Assembly (NCBI RefSeq): GCF_005405885.1
Contig: NZ_BJFL01000018.1
Location: 48,024 to 112,023, forward strand
Length of the DNA stretch: 64,000 bases
From: Gandjariella thermophila
GTDB lineage: Bacteria; Actinomycetota; Actinomycetes; Mycobacteriales; Pseudonocardiaceae
Direction: 5' to 3'
Below the pieces are notes generated by a model. That model made no database searches. It saw only the letters and a list, made by a program, of their open reading frames with translations, and had not been told where the DNA came from. Positions within the stretch are counted from its first letter, which is position 1. Each line of letters starts with the position of its first letter. Below, piece by piece: positions 1-9,131 of the stretch. A program made the translations under genes and the position numbers.

Positions 1-71
1 GGGCACGAGAACGGTGAGCGTCACGGCGGCACGGTAACCCGCATGCGGGCCTCGCCCGCCACCGGGCGGGC

Positions 72-128
72 GACCCGGCCGGGCGGGCACGCCGGCCCTC
101 GGGAGACCCGGCCGGGCGGGCAGGCCGG
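72..128. repeat. 24-bp near-perfect direct repeat
   Basis: Two copies (72-95 and 105-128) share the unit starting GACCCGGCCGGGCGGG and differ at one base. They lie just upstream of the promoter of the lipoprotein gene. Bases 1-192 otherwise show no convincing gene. Whether this is an operator or simple GC-rich duplication is unknown. Confidence 0.6.
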
Positions 129-178
129 TGAGCGACGCGCCCGCCGGGCCGCTCACCGGCGGTTCACGGCGGGCTGCC

Positions 179-184
179 TAGCCT
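179..184 (+). promoter_or_regulatory. -10 box (TAGCCT), leaderless start
   Basis: TAGCCT ends 8 nt before the GTG at 193 and no Shine-Dalgarno precedes that GTG, so transcription probably begins at or next to the start codon. This supports GTG 193 rather than the longer reading frame from 43. Confidence 0.5.
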
Positions 185-192
185 GGGTCACC

Positions 193-1377
193 GTGCCAGG
201 TCCGCGCCGCCCGTCCCGCGTGCTGATGGCCGGGGCGCTCGCCGCCGGTGTCGCCCTCGGCGGATGTGCCAGCTTCCCGGACGCCGCGCCGCCGCAGGCC
301 TGGCAGGCCCAGCCGCAGCTCACCGCGCGGCCGGGGCCGCAGCCGCAGATTCCCGGCGAGGGCGGCGAGGGCGGCGGCAGCAGCGGAAACCCGCCGGCGC
401 CGTCGCGCGGCCCGACCCAGGTTCCGCCGCCCAACGGCTGCCAGGACTTCCACGCCGAGGTGGTGGGGACCTGCCTGAACACCGTCTCCGCGGTGGCCGT
501 GCTGCCGGACGGAAACACCGGGCTGGTGGCCGAGCGCACCACCGGCCGGGTGCTGCGGGTGGCCAGGCACACCGACCCGGTGGTGGTGGCCACCATCCCG
601 GTGGACGCCTCGGGCGGCGGTGGGCTCACCGGGCTGTCGCTGTCCCCCACCTACGAGGAGGACCAACTGGTCTTCGCCTACGTGACCACGCCCGCGGACA
701 ACCGGGTGGTCCGGTTCGCACCGGGGGACGCGCCGAAGCCGGTGCTCACCGGCATCCCGCGCGGCGCGACCGACAACGCGGGCGCGCTGACCGTGGACCG
801 CAGGGGCGCGCTGCTGGTGGCCACCGGCGACGCCGGCAACCCGGCGGCCGCGGCCAACCCGGGCACGCTGGCCGGGAAGGTGCTGCGGATCGACGGCACC
901 GGCCACCCGGCGCCCGGCAACCCCACGATCGGTTCCCCGGTGGTGGCCAGCGGCCTGCACGCGCCGCAGGGCATCTGCACCTCGGCGGACGGGACCCGGT
1001 CCTGGGTGACCGACCGGGCGCCGGACGAGGACGTGCTCTACCGCCTGGCGCTCGGCCAGCCGCTGGACGTGCCGGCGTGGACCTGGCCGGACCGGCCGGG
1101 AGTGGCCGGCTGCGCGTCGTTCTCCGACTCGGTGGTGGTGGCCACCGAGCAGGGCGCGGCGGCGCAGGCGTTGCTGCTGAACCGGGACGGCTCGTTCAAC
1201 GGCAAGCCGGTGGTCGCCGAGCAGAACACCTTCGGCCGGCTGTTCGGCATGGACACCATCGGCGACCAGAAGGCGTGGGTGGGCACCGTCAACAGGTCCG
1301 GTGGGCAGCCGGTGTCCAGCGACGACCGGGTGTTCGAACTGCTGCGTCCCTCACCCGTCGCCGGCGGCAAGGACTGA
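193..1377 (+). CDS. Lipoprotein, glucose/sorbosone dehydrogenase-like (LppZ-like)
   Basis: Predicted secreted lipoprotein of 394 aa with a beta-propeller of the PQQ-type sugar dehydrogenase (glucose/sorbosone dehydrogenase) family. Seen: a basic N-terminus (GPRRPSR), a hydrophobic stretch and a lipobox ending ALGGC, then a Pro/Gly/Gln-rich linker, then propeller strands such as VSAVAVLPDGNTGLVAERTT and ATGDAGNPAAAANPG. The GTG at 193 is chosen because it gives a compact signal peptide and follows a -10 box; the upstream extension is Arg-rich and unlike a signal. The family oxidises aldoses or acts as a cell-envelope lipoprotein; the substrate is not readable here. It sits near gatB, as lppZ (Rv3006) does in M. 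tuberculosis, which supports orthology (from memory). Confidence 0.85.
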   Translation: MPGPRRPSRVLMAGALAAGVALGGCASFPDAAPPQAWQAQPQLTARPGPQPQIPGEGGEGGGSSGNPPAPSRGPTQVPPPNGCQDFHAEVVGTCLNTVSAVAVLPDGNTGLVAERTTGRVLRVARHTDPVVVATIPVDASGGGGLTGLSLSPTYEEDQLVFAYVTTPADNRVVRFAPGDAPKPVLTGIPRGATDNAGALTVDRRGALLVATGDAGNPAAAANPGTLAGKVLRIDGTGHPAPGNPTIGSPVVASGLHAPQGICTSADGTRSWVTDRAPDEDVLYRLALGQPLDVPAWTWPDRPGVAGCASFSDSVVVATEQGAAAQALLLNRDGSFNGKPVVAEQNTFGRLFGMDTIGDQKAWVGTVNRSGGQPVSSDDRVFELLRPSPVAGGKD

Positions 1378-1385
1378 CGACGGGC

Positions 1386-1718
1386 TCAGGACGCGGCCGG
1401 CTCGGCGGGGGCGTTGCTGGCGAGCAGGTCGAGGAGCCCGGGGAAGCGGGCCTCCAGGTCGGCCCGGCGGAGCCGGGTCATCCGGCTGTTGCCCCGGTCC
1501 ACCTGCCTGATTAGCCCGGCCTCGCGAAGCACGCGGAAGTGGTGGGTGCGGGTGGACTTCGACACGGGCAGGCCGAAGGAACTGCAGGTGCGCTCGGTGC
1601 CGTCGGGTTCGCGGACCAGCGTCGCCACCACCCGGTAGCGCATCGGGTCGGCCAGGGCGTGCAGCACGGCCGGCAGGTTGATCTCCTCGCGGTTCGGGTG
1701 ACCGTCCGCGTCAGGCAT
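1386..1718 (-). CDS. ArsR-family HTH transcriptional regulator
   Basis: A 110-aa winged-helix repressor of the ArsR/SmtB type. Seen: the helix-turn-helix region with INLPAVLHALADPMRYRVVATL, then SKSTRTHHFRVLREAGLI as recognition helix and beta wing. The metal-site signature ELCVCDL is replaced by ERTCSSFGL, so a metal ligand is doubtful and this may be a non-metal subgroup. The ATG at 1718 is preferred over the longer frame to 1769 because GGGGAGG lies 9 nt upstream, and because the longer start would fall inside the promoter. A perfect inverted repeat surrounds its -10 box, consistent with autorepression. It is convergent with the lipoprotein gene and unrelated to the gat operon upstream. 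Target genes are unknown. Confidence 0.88.
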   Translation of the reverse strand: MPDADGHPNREEINLPAVLHALADPMRYRVVATLVREPDGTERTCSSFGLPVSKSTRTHHFRVLREAGLIRQVDRGNSRMTRLRRADLEARFPGLLDLLASNAPAEPAAS

Positions 1719-1748
1719 CTCGGCGGACCTCCCCGGCAGGCACGACCA

Positions 1749-1776
1749 CGCAGGTTCAACAAACATCATACCTGCG
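1749..1776 (-). promoter_or_regulatory. arsR promoter with inverted-repeat operator
   Basis: CGCAGGT (1749-1755) and ACCTGCG (1770-1776) form a perfect 7-bp inverted repeat with a 14-bp centre. Read on the minus strand, TATGAT at 1770-1765 is a good -10 box embedded in the element. The geometry is that expected of an autoregulatory operator. Confidence 0.55.
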
Positions 1777-1794
1777 ACGCCGACCCGAGCGGGC

Positions 1795-1856
1795 GGATCG
1801 GCCGCGGGCCGGGCCGGCGAGCATCGTCGGCGCGCCGGCCCCGCCCCGGCCGATCC
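1795..1856 (-). terminator. Nested hairpin downstream of gatB
   Basis: Ten nt after the gatB stop lies a long nested stem: 1795-1804 pairs with 1847-1856 (GGATCGGCCG and its complement), and 1811-1819 pairs with 1833-1841. There is no T-tract, as is common for actinomycete terminators. It separates the gat operon from the arsR promoter. Confidence 0.55.
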
Positions 1857-1865
1857 CTCCGCGGG

Positions 1866-3368
1866 TCAGCTGCAGCGTTCGATGACCAGTTCGCGGACGC
1901 GCTTGGCGTCGGCCTGACCCCTGGTCGCCTTCATCACCGCGCCGACGATCGCGCCGGCCGCCTGCACCTTGCCGCCGCGGATCTTCTCGGCCACGTCCGG
2001 CTGCGCGGCCAGCGCCTCGTCCACCGCGGCGAGCAGCGCCGAGTCGTCGGAGACCACCCGCAGGCCGCGGGCGGCGACCACCTCGTCCGGCTCGCCCTCG
2101 CCGGCCAGCACGCCGTCCACCACCTGGCGGGCCAGCTTGTTGGTCAGCGCGCCCTCGGCGACCAGCGCGATCACCCTGGCGACCTGCTTCGGCGTGATCG
2201 GCAGGTCGGCGATCTCCACGCCGCGCGCGTTGGCCTGCTGGGCGAGGTAGGACACCCACCAGCCGCGGGCCTCGTCCGGGCTGGCCCCGGCCTCCACGGT
2301 CTCCGCGACCAGTTCCAGCGCACCGGCGTTGACCAGGTCGCGCAGCTCCGCATCGGACAGGCCCCACTCCTCCTGGGCCCGCTTGCGGCGCTCCCAGGGC
2401 AACTCGGGCAGGGTCGCGGACAGTTCCTTGACCCATTCCCGGGACGGGGCCAGCGGCACCAGGTCGGGCTCCGGGAAGTACCGGTAGTCCTCGGAGGTCT
2501 CCTTGCGGCGGCCGGCCGCGGTGCTGCCGGTGGACTCGTCGAAGTGCCGGGTCTCCTGCACCACGCTGCCGCCGCCGGTGAGCACCGCGGCCTGCCGGCA
2601 CATCTCGTACCGGACCGCCCGCTCCACGCTGCGCAGCGAGTTGACGTTCTTCGTCTCGGTGCGAGTGCCGAACTCCGCGGTGCCCTTCGGCTTCAGCGAC
2701 ACGTTGGCGTCGCAGCGCAGCGAGCCCTGGTCCATCCGCACGTCCGAGACGTCCAGGGCGCGCAGCAGGTCCCGCAGGGCGGTGACGTAGGCGCGGGCCA
2801 CCTCGGGTGCCCGCTCGCCGGCACCCTCGACCGGCTTGGTGACGATCTCGATCAGCGGCACCCCGGCGCGGTTGTAGTCCAGCAGCGAGTGCTCCGCGCC
2901 ATGGATGCGCCCGCCTGAGCCGCCGACGTGCAGCGACTTGCCGGTGTCCTCCTCCATGTGGGCCCGCTCGATGCCGACCCGGAACACCTCGCCGTCGTCC
3001 AGCACCACGTCCAGGTGGCCGTTGAACGCGATCGGCTCGTCGTACTGCGAGGTCTGGAAGTTCTTCGGCATGTCAGGGTAGAAGTAGTTCTTCCGAGCGA
3101 ACCGGCACCACTCGGCGATCTCGCAGTTCAGCGCCAGGCCGATGCGGATGGCCGACTCCACGGCCTTGCGGTTCACCACCGGCAGCGACCCGGGCAGGCC
3201 CAGGCAGGTGGGACACACCTGGGTGTTCGGCTCGGCGCCGAAGGCGGTCGGGCAGCCGCAGAACATCTTCGTGTTGGTGTTCAGCTCGACGTGCACCTCG
3301 AGCCCGAGCACCGGGTCGAACCGTTCCACGACCTCGGCGTAGTCCATCAGTTCCGCGACGGCAGTCAC
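1866..3368 (-). CDS. gatB: Asp-tRNA(Asn)/Glu-tRNA(Gln) amidotransferase subunit B
   Basis: GatB (500 aa) is the kinase/tRNA-binding subunit of GatCAB, which activates mischarged Glu-tRNA(Gln) or Asp-tRNA(Asn) so that it can be amidated. Seen: the N-terminal signature [20 protein letters not shown], the [20 protein letters not shown] region (here [20 protein letters not shown]), the [16 protein letters not shown] motif, and the C-terminal YqeY/GatB tail domain. Length is normal for the family. The GTG start overlaps the stop of the small membrane protein gene (GTGA at 3365-3368), so translation is probably coupled. It is the last gene of gatC-gatA-orf-gatB. Confidence 0.97.
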   Translation of the reverse strand: MTAVAELMDYAEVVERFDPVLGLEVHVELNTNTKMFCGCPTAFGAEPNTQVCPTCLGLPGSLPVVNRKAVESAIRIGLALNCEIAEWCRFARKNYFYPDMPKNFQTSQYDEPIAFNGHLDVVLDDGEVFRVGIERAHMEEDTGKSLHVGGSGGRIHGAEHSLLDYNRAGVPLIEIVTKPVEGAGERAPEVARAYVTALRDLLRALDVSDVRMDQGSLRCDANVSLKPKGTAEFGTRTETKNVNSLRSVERAVRYEMCRQAAVLTGGGSVVQETRHFDESTGSTAAGRRKETSEDYRYFPEPDLVPLAPSREWVKELSATLPELPWERRKRAQEEWGLSDAELRDLVNAGALELVAETVEAGASPDEARGWWVSYLAQQANARGVEIADLPITPKQVARVIALVAEGALTNKLARQVVDGVLAGEGEPDEVVAARGLRVVSDDSALLAAVDEALAAQPDVAEKIRGGKVQAAGAIVGAVMKATRGQADAKRVRELVIERCS

Positions 3369-3565
3369 TTCTCCTCCCCCCCGCGCACGCTGCGCACGGC
3401 GAGCGCGGCGCCGGTGATCACCGCGAGAATGTTCAGCACCGCGTTGGCCAGCGCGAGCCGGTCCTTCTCCCGCCGGGCCTCGCGCACGTCGGACACCGCG
3501 TTCACCGCGGCGAACGCCGAGGTGGCGAGGCTGAACAGCAGGCGGAGCTTGGCGAAGGACGTCAT
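3365..3565 (-). CDS. Small membrane protein between gatA and gatB
   Basis: A 66-aa protein with two hydrophobic segments (about residues 9-24 and 38-57, the latter [18 protein letters not shown]) flanking a charged loop [11 protein letters not shown]. The start and stop both overlap neighbours by 4 nt: ATGA with gatA (3562-3565) and GTGA with gatB (3365-3368), strong evidence that it is a translated operon member. I do not recognise the family. From memory, M. tuberculosis carries pfkA (Rv3010c) in this position, so the slot between gatA and gatB varies. No function is proposed. Confidence 0.75.
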   Translation of the reverse strand: MTSFAKLRLLFSLATSAFAAVNAVSDVREARREKDRLALANAVLNILAVITGAALAVRSVRGGEEK

Positions 3566-5082
3566 CGTGCGGTCACCTCCAGGTCGGGCACGCGGTGGAT
3601 CAGCGGGCCGCCCTCGGCGTCGTCCCTGGCCGCCTGGTAGGCGGCGGCCACCCGGTACATCCGGTGATCTTCCATGGCCGGGGCCATCACCTGCAGCCCC
3701 ACCGGCAGGCCGTCGTCCTCGGACAGCCCGCACGGCACGCTCAGCGCGGCGTTGCCGGCCAGGTTGGCCGGGATGGTGCACAGGTCGGCCAGGTACATCG
3801 CCATCGGGTCGTCCACCCGCTCGCCGATCCGGAACGCCGTGGTCGGCGTGGTCGGCGCGACCAGCACGTCGACCCGGTCGAACGCGGCTTCGAAGTCCCG
3901 CACGATCAGGGTACGCACCTTCTGCGCCTGGCCGTAGTACGCGTCGTAGTAGCCGGCGGACAGCGCGTAGGTGCCGAGCATGATGCGCCGCTTCACCTCC
4001 GGCCCGAAGCCGGCCTCCCGGGTCAGCGACATGACCTCCTCGGCGCTGTGCCCGTTCTCCCGGCTGCGCAGCCCGTAGCGCATGCCGTCGAACCGGGCCA
4101 GGTTGGACGAGCACTCGCTGGGCGCGATCAGGTAGTAGGCCGGCAGCGCGTAGTCGAAGTGCGGGCAGGACACCTCGACCACCTCGGCGCCCAGCCTGCC
4201 GAGCTGCTCGACGGCCCGCTGGAACGCGGCGAGCACCCCGGGTTGGTAGCCCTCGCCGGAGAACTCGCGCACCACGCCGACGCGCACCCCGGTCAGGTCG
4301 CCGGAGGCGCCCTCGCGGGCCGCGGCCACCACCGGCGGCACCGGGGCGTCGATCGAGGTGGAGTCCAGCGGGTCGTGGCCGCCGATCACCTCGTGCAGCA
4401 GGGCCGCGTCCAGCACGGTGCGGGCGCACGGGCCGCCCTGGTCCAGCGAGGAGGAGAAGGCGACCAGCCCGTACCGGGACACCCCGCCGTAGGTCGGCTT
4501 GACCCCGACCGTGCCGGTGACCGCGCCGGGCTGCCGGATCGAGCCGCCGGTGTCGGTGCCGATGGCCAGCGGCGCCTCGAACGCCGCCAGCGACGCCGAC
4601 GAGCCGCCGCCCGAGCCGCCGGGGATGCGGTCCAGGTCCCACGGGTTGCGGGTGGGGCCGTAGGCGGAGTTCTCCGTGGACGAGCCCATGGCGAACTCGT
4701 CCATGTTGGTCTTGCCCAGGATGACGATGCCGGCCTCGCGCAGCCGGCGGGTGACCGTGGCGTCGTACGGCGGGATCCAGCCCGCCAGCATCTTCGAGCC
4801 GCAGGTGGTGGGCATGTCGCTGGTGGTGAACACGTCCTTGAGCGCCAGCGGCACCCCGGCCAGCGGCGACGCGGGGGGCTCACCGGCGGCGAGGGCCTCG
4901 TCCACCCGGCGTGCCGCCTCCAGCGCGCCGTCGGTATCGACGTGCAGGAACGCGTGCACCGTCCCGTCCACCTGCTCGATCCGGCCCAGGTGGGCCTGGG
5001 TCACCTCGACGGAGGTGATCTCGCGCGCGTGGATCTTCTCGGCCAGCTCGGCCGCGGTCAGCCTGGTGAGGTCGCTGCTCAT
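3562..5082 (-). CDS. gatA: Asp-tRNA(Asn)/Glu-tRNA(Gln) amidotransferase subunit A
   Basis: GatA (506 aa) is the glutaminase subunit that releases ammonia from glutamine for transfer to mischarged tRNA in GatCAB. It belongs to the amidase-signature family. Seen: the signature [14 protein letters not shown], with the catalytic triad expected at Lys82, cis-Ser157 and Ser181 (LALKDVF, PGGSGGG, DTGGSIR). Length is normal. The ATG at 5082 overlaps the gatC stop (ATGA) and the gatA stop overlaps the next ATG, so the operon is tightly coupled. Confidence 0.97.
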   Translation of the reverse strand: MSSDLTRLTAAELAEKIHAREITSVEVTQAHLGRIEQVDGTVHAFLHVDTDGALEAARRVDEALAAGEPPASPLAGVPLALKDVFTTSDMPTTCGSKMLAGWIPPYDATVTRRLREAGIVILGKTNMDEFAMGSSTENSAYGPTRNPWDLDRIPGGSGGGSSASLAAFEAPLAIGTDTGGSIRQPGAVTGTVGVKPTYGGVSRYGLVAFSSSLDQGGPCARTVLDAALLHEVIGGHDPLDSTSIDAPVPPVVAAAREGASGDLTGVRVGVVREFSGEGYQPGVLAAFQRAVEQLGRLGAEVVEVSCPHFDYALPAYYLIAPSECSSNLARFDGMRYGLRSRENGHSAEEVMSLTREAGFGPEVKRRIMLGTYALSAGYYDAYYGQAQKVRTLIVRDFEAAFDRVDVLVAPTTPTTAFRIGERVDDPMAMYLADLCTIPANLAGNAALSVPCGLSEDDGLPVGLQVMAPAMEDHRMYRVAAAYQAARDDAEGGPLIHRVPDLEVTAR

Positions 5083-5378
5083 TGCTCCTCCCCCAGGATG
5101 CGCGGGACGCGGAACCTGCCCTCCTCGGCCGCGGGTGCGCCGGCCAGCGCCTGGTCCCGGGTCAGCCCGGGGCGCACCTGGTCGTCGCGGAAGACGTTGG
5201 TCAGCGGCACGGCGTGCGAGGTCGGCGGGATGTCCTCGGCGGCCACCTCGCCCACCTTGGCCACGGCCTGCAGGATCTGGTCGAGCTGGCCGGCGAACAC
5301 GTCGAGCTCGTCCTCGGTGACGGCCAGCCGGGCCAGCCGGGCGAGGTGCGCGACCTCGTCGCGGGAGATATTGGGCAC
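5079..5378 (-). CDS. gatC: Asp-tRNA(Asn)/Glu-tRNA(Gln) amidotransferase subunit C
   Basis: GatC (99 aa) is the small scaffold subunit that stabilises the GatA-GatB interface. Seen: the family N-terminus [20 protein letters not shown] and the C-terminal LRxD-like segment around [18 protein letters not shown]. The GTG start at 5378 gives the usual ~100 aa; the frame runs far upstream without real homology. First gene of the operon; TAAAAT on the minus strand at 5485-5490 is a possible -10 box about 110 nt upstream. The rest of the gap to the divergent ACT gene shows no further gene. Confidence 0.93.
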   Translation of the reverse strand: MPNISRDEVAHLARLARLAVTEDELDVFAGQLDQILQAVAKVGEVAAEDIPPTSHAVPLTNVFRDDQVRPGLTRDQALAGAPAAEEGRFRVPRILGEEQ

Positions 5379-5633
5379 TCGGGACCCCCGAAGGTGTTTG
5401 CTTGTGGTGGGACCCGGCGAGTCTATGGCGGGGCCGCTGGACTGCCCGAACGGGTTGTCCGAGGGGCGGCGGACCCGGCAGGCGATTTTACCGTCTCGAA
5501 ACGCGGACGGAGGATCGGCCGCCGATGCTGGGTCTGCGACAATCGGCGGCCGGCGAGGCGCGGGGCCGATGCTCCCGCGCCCTCGACACGCGCGGGCGGC
5601 GAGGTACCGCGCACGAGGCAGGAGGCGTGCACC

Positions 5634-6326
5634 TTGTCCTTCCTGATCCGGGTTCAGCTCCCGGACCGTCCCGGCACGCTCGGCGCGGTGGCCACCGCGC
5701 TCGGCGAGATCGGGGCCGACATCCTCAGTGTGGACGTGGTGGAACGGGGCAGCGGCACGGCGGTGGACGACCTGGTCGTCGAGCTGCCGAATGGCAGACT
5801 GCCGGACGCGTTGATCACCGCCTCGGAGTCCGTCGAGGGTGTCGAGGTGGACGCGGTCCGACCCTACGCCGGGGTGCTGGACACCCATCGTGAGCTGGAA
5901 CTGGTCGAGGAGATCGCCGCCGAACCGGCGCGCGGCATCGCGGTGTTCGCCGAGGGCGTGCCGAAGATCATCCGCGCTGGCTGGGCGATGGTGGTGACCG
6001 ACGACGGCGCCGGGATCCGCCGGCTCGCGGCGAGCAGCGCCGCCCCGGAGACCAGCGCGGTCGAGCTGCCCTGCCTGCCGTTGCACCGGGCGACCGTGCT
6101 GGATGGCGAGGAGGACTGGGTGCCGCAGACCTGGCGGCAGCTCGGCACCGAACTGGCCGCCACCCCGCTGGGCAAGCCGGACCGGGTGCTGCTGGTCGGC
6201 CGTCCCGGTGGCCCGATGTTCCGCGCCGCGGAGGTGGCCCGGCTGGCCCACCTCGCCGGGATCGTCGCGGTCGTGCTGGCGGACGCGCAGAACGGCACCA
6301 CCGTGCCCGCCGACGACACCGTCTGA
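5634..6326 (+). CDS. ACT domain-containing protein
   Basis: A 230-aa protein with an N-terminal ACT domain (about residues 1-75: [37 protein letters not shown] is split between strand, helix and strand) and a C-terminal alpha/beta region that I cannot assign. ACT domains bind small ligands, often amino acids, and control enzymes allosterically. The TTG at 5634 is chosen because a clean AGGAGG lies 8 nt upstream. It is divergent from gatC, the same place that Rv3013 occupies in M. tuberculosis (from memory), so it is a core gene of this neighbourhood. Its partner enzyme is unknown. Confidence 0.85.
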   Translation: MSFLIRVQLPDRPGTLGAVATALGEIGADILSVDVVERGSGTAVDDLVVELPNGRLPDALITASESVEGVEVDAVRPYAGVLDTHRELELVEEIAAEPARGIAVFAEGVPKIIRAGWAMVVTDDGAGIRRLAASSAAPETSAVELPCLPLHRATVLDGEEDWVPQTWRQLGTELAATPLGKPDRVLLVGRPGGPMFRAAEVARLAHLAGIVAVVLADAQNGTTVPADDTV

Positions 6327-6386
6327 GCACCCTCTCCGCACCCGGCGGCCCCGGTCGGGCCGAGACGCGCGGCTCCCTCCTCCCGG

Positions 6387-6404
6387 CCGGCGCGGTCGCG
6401 CCGG
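6387..6404. terminator. Bidirectional hairpin between convergent genes
   Basis: CCGGCGCG (6387-6394) and CGCGCCGG (6397-6404) form a perfect inverted repeat between the ACT gene stop and the methyltransferase stop. It lacks a T-tract but is placed to end transcription from both sides. Confidence 0.4.
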
Positions 6405-6405
6405 G

Positions 6406-7566
6406 TCACCGGGCGAGCACGGCGACCGTATGCCCTGGTTCGTCCAGCCACACGGTGTGCGAGCCGTCCGAGGTGACCGTCAACCCGAACCGGCCCCATG
6501 CCGGCTCCCCCCAATCCCGCCACCGCCGGTGGGCATCCTCCACGATCGACCACAGTCGTCGGGGGCCGCCTTCGGTGACCTGATGCTGGCCGTCGTCGGC
6601 GACCAGGCTGATCTCGGCCCAGGAACCGTCCGGGGTGGCAATCCAGGTCGACCTCGGCCCGTCCGGCGAGCATCCGGCATACCCGTAGGAGATGCCGGGA
6701 CCGAGGCCGAAGGACGCCAGGAACCACACGACGAGCGACGTCCACGGCGTGCGGGGGTCGACCGCCGTGATGCGGTGCTCGGCGTGGTGGTGGTCGCGGT
6801 CGACACGGCCGGCGGCCGGGTTGCCGCCAGGCTGCTGGCGCAGGTCCAGGAACGCCGCGTAGGTGGGGTCGAAATGTCCTTCGGCCCGGTCGGAGTCGAT
6901 GCGGGTGAGCCGGACCAGGCTGCCGGCGCCGAGGGCGGGTTTGAGGTCGGTGAGGATAACCCCGCCGGGCGGGACCTGCTCCACCCACGTCCACGGAACG
7001 CGCGGCACGGCGCAGGTGGCGATGATCCGGTCGAATGGCGCGTGCTCCGGCAGCCCGGCGGCGCCGTCACCCGCGACCAGGGTGGGGTGGTGACCCAGGA
7101 CGGCGAGCCGCTGGCGGGCGAGTTCGACCAGCTCCGGTTCGACGTCGACGGAGAACACGTGTTCGTCGCCGAGCCGGTGGGCCAGCAGGGCGGCGTTGTA
7201 GCCGGTGCCGGTGCCGATCTCCAACACCCGCATTCCCGCACGGACGTCGAGGGCTTCCAGCATCCGCGTCATCAGGCTCGGCTGGGTTGAAGAGGACAGC
7301 ACCGTCGTGCCCGTCGGCCCGTCGGCGAGCGCGGTGATCAGCACGGTATTCGAGTAGACCTCCGCAAGGCCCTCGGCGGTGCCGCTGGAGATCCGCCACC
7401 ACGACCCGTCGGCGTTCTGCCGGTGATAGCTGGGAACGAGATGGTGCCGGGGCACCGCGCGGATCGCGTCCCGCCAGCGCGGGTCGGTGAGCTTGCCGGC
7501 CCGTTCCAGGTCGTCGGCCAGCCGCCGGGCGTGCGCCCGCCAGTCCTGCGCCATGGTGGTGGTCAC
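6406..7566 (-). CDS. PIMT-like methyltransferase of ATP-grasp RiPP (graspetide) locus
   Basis: A 386-aa protein of the protein-L-isoaspartate O-methyltransferase (PCMT) family associated with ATP-grasp peptide maturation systems. Seen: the SAM-binding motif [15 protein letters not shown] (residues 114-128) and the PIMT-type SSSTQPSLM (91-99), followed by a C-terminal extension of roughly 170 residues not present in housekeeping PIMT. Its GTG start overlaps the ATP-grasp stop (GTGA, 7563-7566), so it is coupled in the precursor-ligase-methyltransferase operon. In characterised graspetides such as fuscimiditide, the homologous enzyme methylates an Asp side chain that collapses to an aspartimide. 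The same role here is an inference. Confidence 0.88.
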   Translation of the reverse strand: MTTTMAQDWRAHARRLADDLERAGKLTDPRWRDAIRAVPRHHLVPSYHRQNADGSWWRISSGTAEGLAEVYSNTVLITALADGPTGTTVLSSSTQPSLMTRMLEALDVRAGMRVLEIGTGTGYNAALLAHRLGDEHVFSVDVEPELVELARQRLAVLGHHPTLVAGDGAAGLPEHAPFDRIIATCAVPRVPWTWVEQVPPGGVILTDLKPALGAGSLVRLTRIDSDRAEGHFDPTYAAFLDLRQQPGGNPAAGRVDRDHHHAEHRITAVDPRTPWTSLVVWFLASFGLGPGISYGYAGCSPDGPRSTWIATPDGSWAEISLVADDGQHQVTEGGPRRLWSIVEDAHRRWRDWGEPAWGRFGLTVTSDGSHTVWLDEPGHTVAVLAR

Positions 7567-8537
7567 GGGCGGGCTCCTTCGGCGAGTAGGTCGGCGAGTG
7601 CGGCGGTGATCGGTGCCCCGGTCTGGGCTTCCAACCACCCATACTGGCCGGAGCTGTTGGATTCCAGGAAGAACCATTGCCCGTCCGCGTCGATGGCGAA
7701 GTCCACGGCGGCGTAGGCGAGGCCGAGCGCATTCATGTAGCTCCGTAGCCCCTTCGCCACCTCCGGTGGTGTGTCGACCAGCGCGTAGCGCAGTGCGGGG
7801 AAGTCTGCCCGCCAATCCACCTTTGCCTTGGCCGAGTCGGTACGGATGGTGATGGTGAACATCCGCTCGCCGATCACGATCACGCGGGCCTCGTGGGTCT
7901 TGTCCACCCACCGCTGCACCTGCGTGGCGGTCGAGGCGGCGCCGGACATGCCAGGGAGGTCGGCTGACCGCAGGCAATGAGTGAAGGCGACTTTCAGCTC
8001 ACCACCTTCCGTGATCGTGTTCGGCCCGAACGACTTGCACACCACATCTCCCTGGTCCGCGGCGAAGCGGACGAGTGCCTCGGGCGAATTGGTGACGAGG
8101 GTCGGCTGAACATTCAGCCCGCAGGAATGGGCGGTGGCGAGCTGTAACGGCTTGAAGATCGCGTCGGCGGCGCGGTTGGGGTGGTTGACCCATAGCACCG
8201 GCATCGCGGCCAGTACCCCGCCGAACCCGAGCCTAGCCTCGCGGTGGGCGTAGGCGCGCTCGACCTCGGTCAGCTCGGCGGGGAAACGGAATGCGGCTGG
8301 ATCGCGGTACCAAATGGAGCGGACCGCCTCCAATTCGACGCTGCGGTACTTGGTGCGCAGTTCGCCGGCCCAGCGGCCGACGGCCGGGTCGAAGTGCGCG
8401 TCGAGCACGAGCTGGCCGGGGAACCAGCTCGTGTCGGCGCGGAACACCGGGACCCCTCGCTCGGTCAGCTCGCACACCACCGCGTCCACGGGGGCATCAG
8501 CTTCCTGGGCGAAGATCACCACGGTGTCGGAATTCAT
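7563..8537 (-). CDS. ATP-grasp peptide ligase (graspetide maturase)
   Basis: A 324-aa ATP-grasp enzyme of the MvdD/SAV_5884-like peptide maturase group, expected to form omega-ester or omega-amide links between Ser/Thr/Lys and Asp/Glu side chains of the precursor. Seen: the ATP-grasp metal-binding end DFAIDADGQWFFLESNSSGQ followed by YGWLE (about 282-306), diagnostic of this group, and the nucleotide-binding segment VVCKSFGPNTITEGG. The ATG at 8537 follows GGAAGA and overlaps the precursor stop (ATGA, 8534-8537). The longer upstream reading is the precursor region in another frame. Gene order precursor-ligase-methyltransferase matches known loci. Confidence 0.92.
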   Translation of the reverse strand: MNSDTVVIFAQEADAPVDAVVCELTERGVPVFRADTSWFPGQLVLDAHFDPAVGRWAGELRTKYRSVELEAVRSIWYRDPAAFRFPAELTEVERAYAHREARLGFGGVLAAMPVLWVNHPNRAADAIFKPLQLATAHSCGLNVQPTLVTNSPEALVRFAADQGDVVCKSFGPNTITEGGELKVAFTHCLRSADLPGMSGAASTATQVQRWVDKTHEARVIVIGERMFTITIRTDSAKAKVDWRADFPALRYALVDTPPEVAKGLRSYMNALGLAYAAVDFAIDADGQWFFLESNSSGQYGWLEAQTGAPITAALADLLAEGARP

Positions 8538-8866
8538 TTCTCTTCCCAACCCCAGTTCTCCTCCGGGCCCTCGTCGCCGTCGGTGGAGGACTTGGACTCC
8601 CACTCCTTGCCCATCGTTTCGATCAACGGCCGCCCCTCGCCGTCGACGGCCACCTGCCGGTCGGGGCAGTAGCGGAACTGACGGGTCACCGGAGTAGGCA
8701 CTGGCTGAGCGAACCGCAATGCCAACGGCCTGGTAGGCGCCGGACCAGGATGGTCGGCGACGACCGCTTGGCGGACCAGGTAACGCAGGCTCGCCGAGGA
8801 CAACGGATTGTTGCTCAGCACCGCATCGCCGCCGGGATCGAGGGCGACGCCCATTGAGATGGTCAC
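8534..8866 (-). CDS. Putative ATP-grasp-modified RiPP precursor (graspetide)
   Basis: A 110-aa protein with the features of the SAV_5884-type ATP-grasp target precursors: an N-terminal region with PLSSASLRYLV, a mid-part RPLALRFAQPV, the leader motif FRYCPDRQVAVDGEGRPL (about 64-81), and a short acidic C-terminus. Residues 92-110 (KSSTDGDEGPEENWGWEEK) are the likely core, with Ser93, Ser94 and Thr95 as possible donors, seven Asp/Glu acceptors, and an Asp96-Gly97 step suited to aspartimide formation. The Trp-Gly-Trp near the C-terminus is unlike the family tails I remember. The GTG at 8866 follows AGGAG at a spacing of 7-8 nt. The stop overlaps the ligase start. Bond pattern and cleavage site cannot be read from sequence. 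Confidence 0.85.
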   Translation of the reverse strand: MTISMGVALDPGGDAVLSNNPLSSASLRYLVRQAVVADHPGPAPTRPLALRFAQPVPTPVTRQFRYCPDRQVAVDGEGRPLIETMGKEWESKSSTDGDEGPEENWGWEEK

Positions 8867-8981
8867 TGGTTTTCTCCTATACACGGACGGGTGAACCGTC
8901 GGCGGAACCGCCGTGGTGAGCCGTCAACGGCTGGTACTGGCGGAAGGCCGCGGGCGCTGCCGCTGTACCGGGACACCGCCG

Positions 8982-8987
8982 ACGCTA
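8982..8987 (-). promoter_or_regulatory. Candidate -10 box of the graspetide operon
   Basis: On the minus strand TAGCGT lies about 115 nt upstream of the precursor start, with TTGCGC at 9003-9008 as a weak -35 (15-bp spacer). The 190-bp divergent region also holds the small palindrome AGCCGTCAACGGCT (8919-8932), a possible operator. Confidence 0.3.
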
Positions 8988-9058
8988 GGGATCGGCCCGA
9001 AGGCGCAACAGGTCTTCCTGCCAGGCGCGCACGGCGGTTGCGCATTCGGCAAACCCCC

Positions 9059-9085
9059 TTGACATCGTGACCAGATGACTACGCT
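9059..9085 (+). promoter_or_regulatory. Candidate promoter of the divergent XRE regulator
   Basis: TTGACA (9059-9064) and TACGCT (9080-9085) are separated by 15 bp. If used, transcription starts near 9092, which puts the ATG at 9075 inside the promoter and makes GTG 9132 the start codon. Confidence 0.4.
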
Positions 9086-9131
9086 GAGAAACCACAGCAT
9101 CTGGCATCGAAGTCGGGATGGTGAATTCACG

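Noticed and set aside
9075..9131. ATG 9075 as start of the XRE regulator
   Set aside because: The first 19 codons have low third-position GC and overlap a likely promoter. I kept GTG 9132 as start, though 9075 cannot be excluded.
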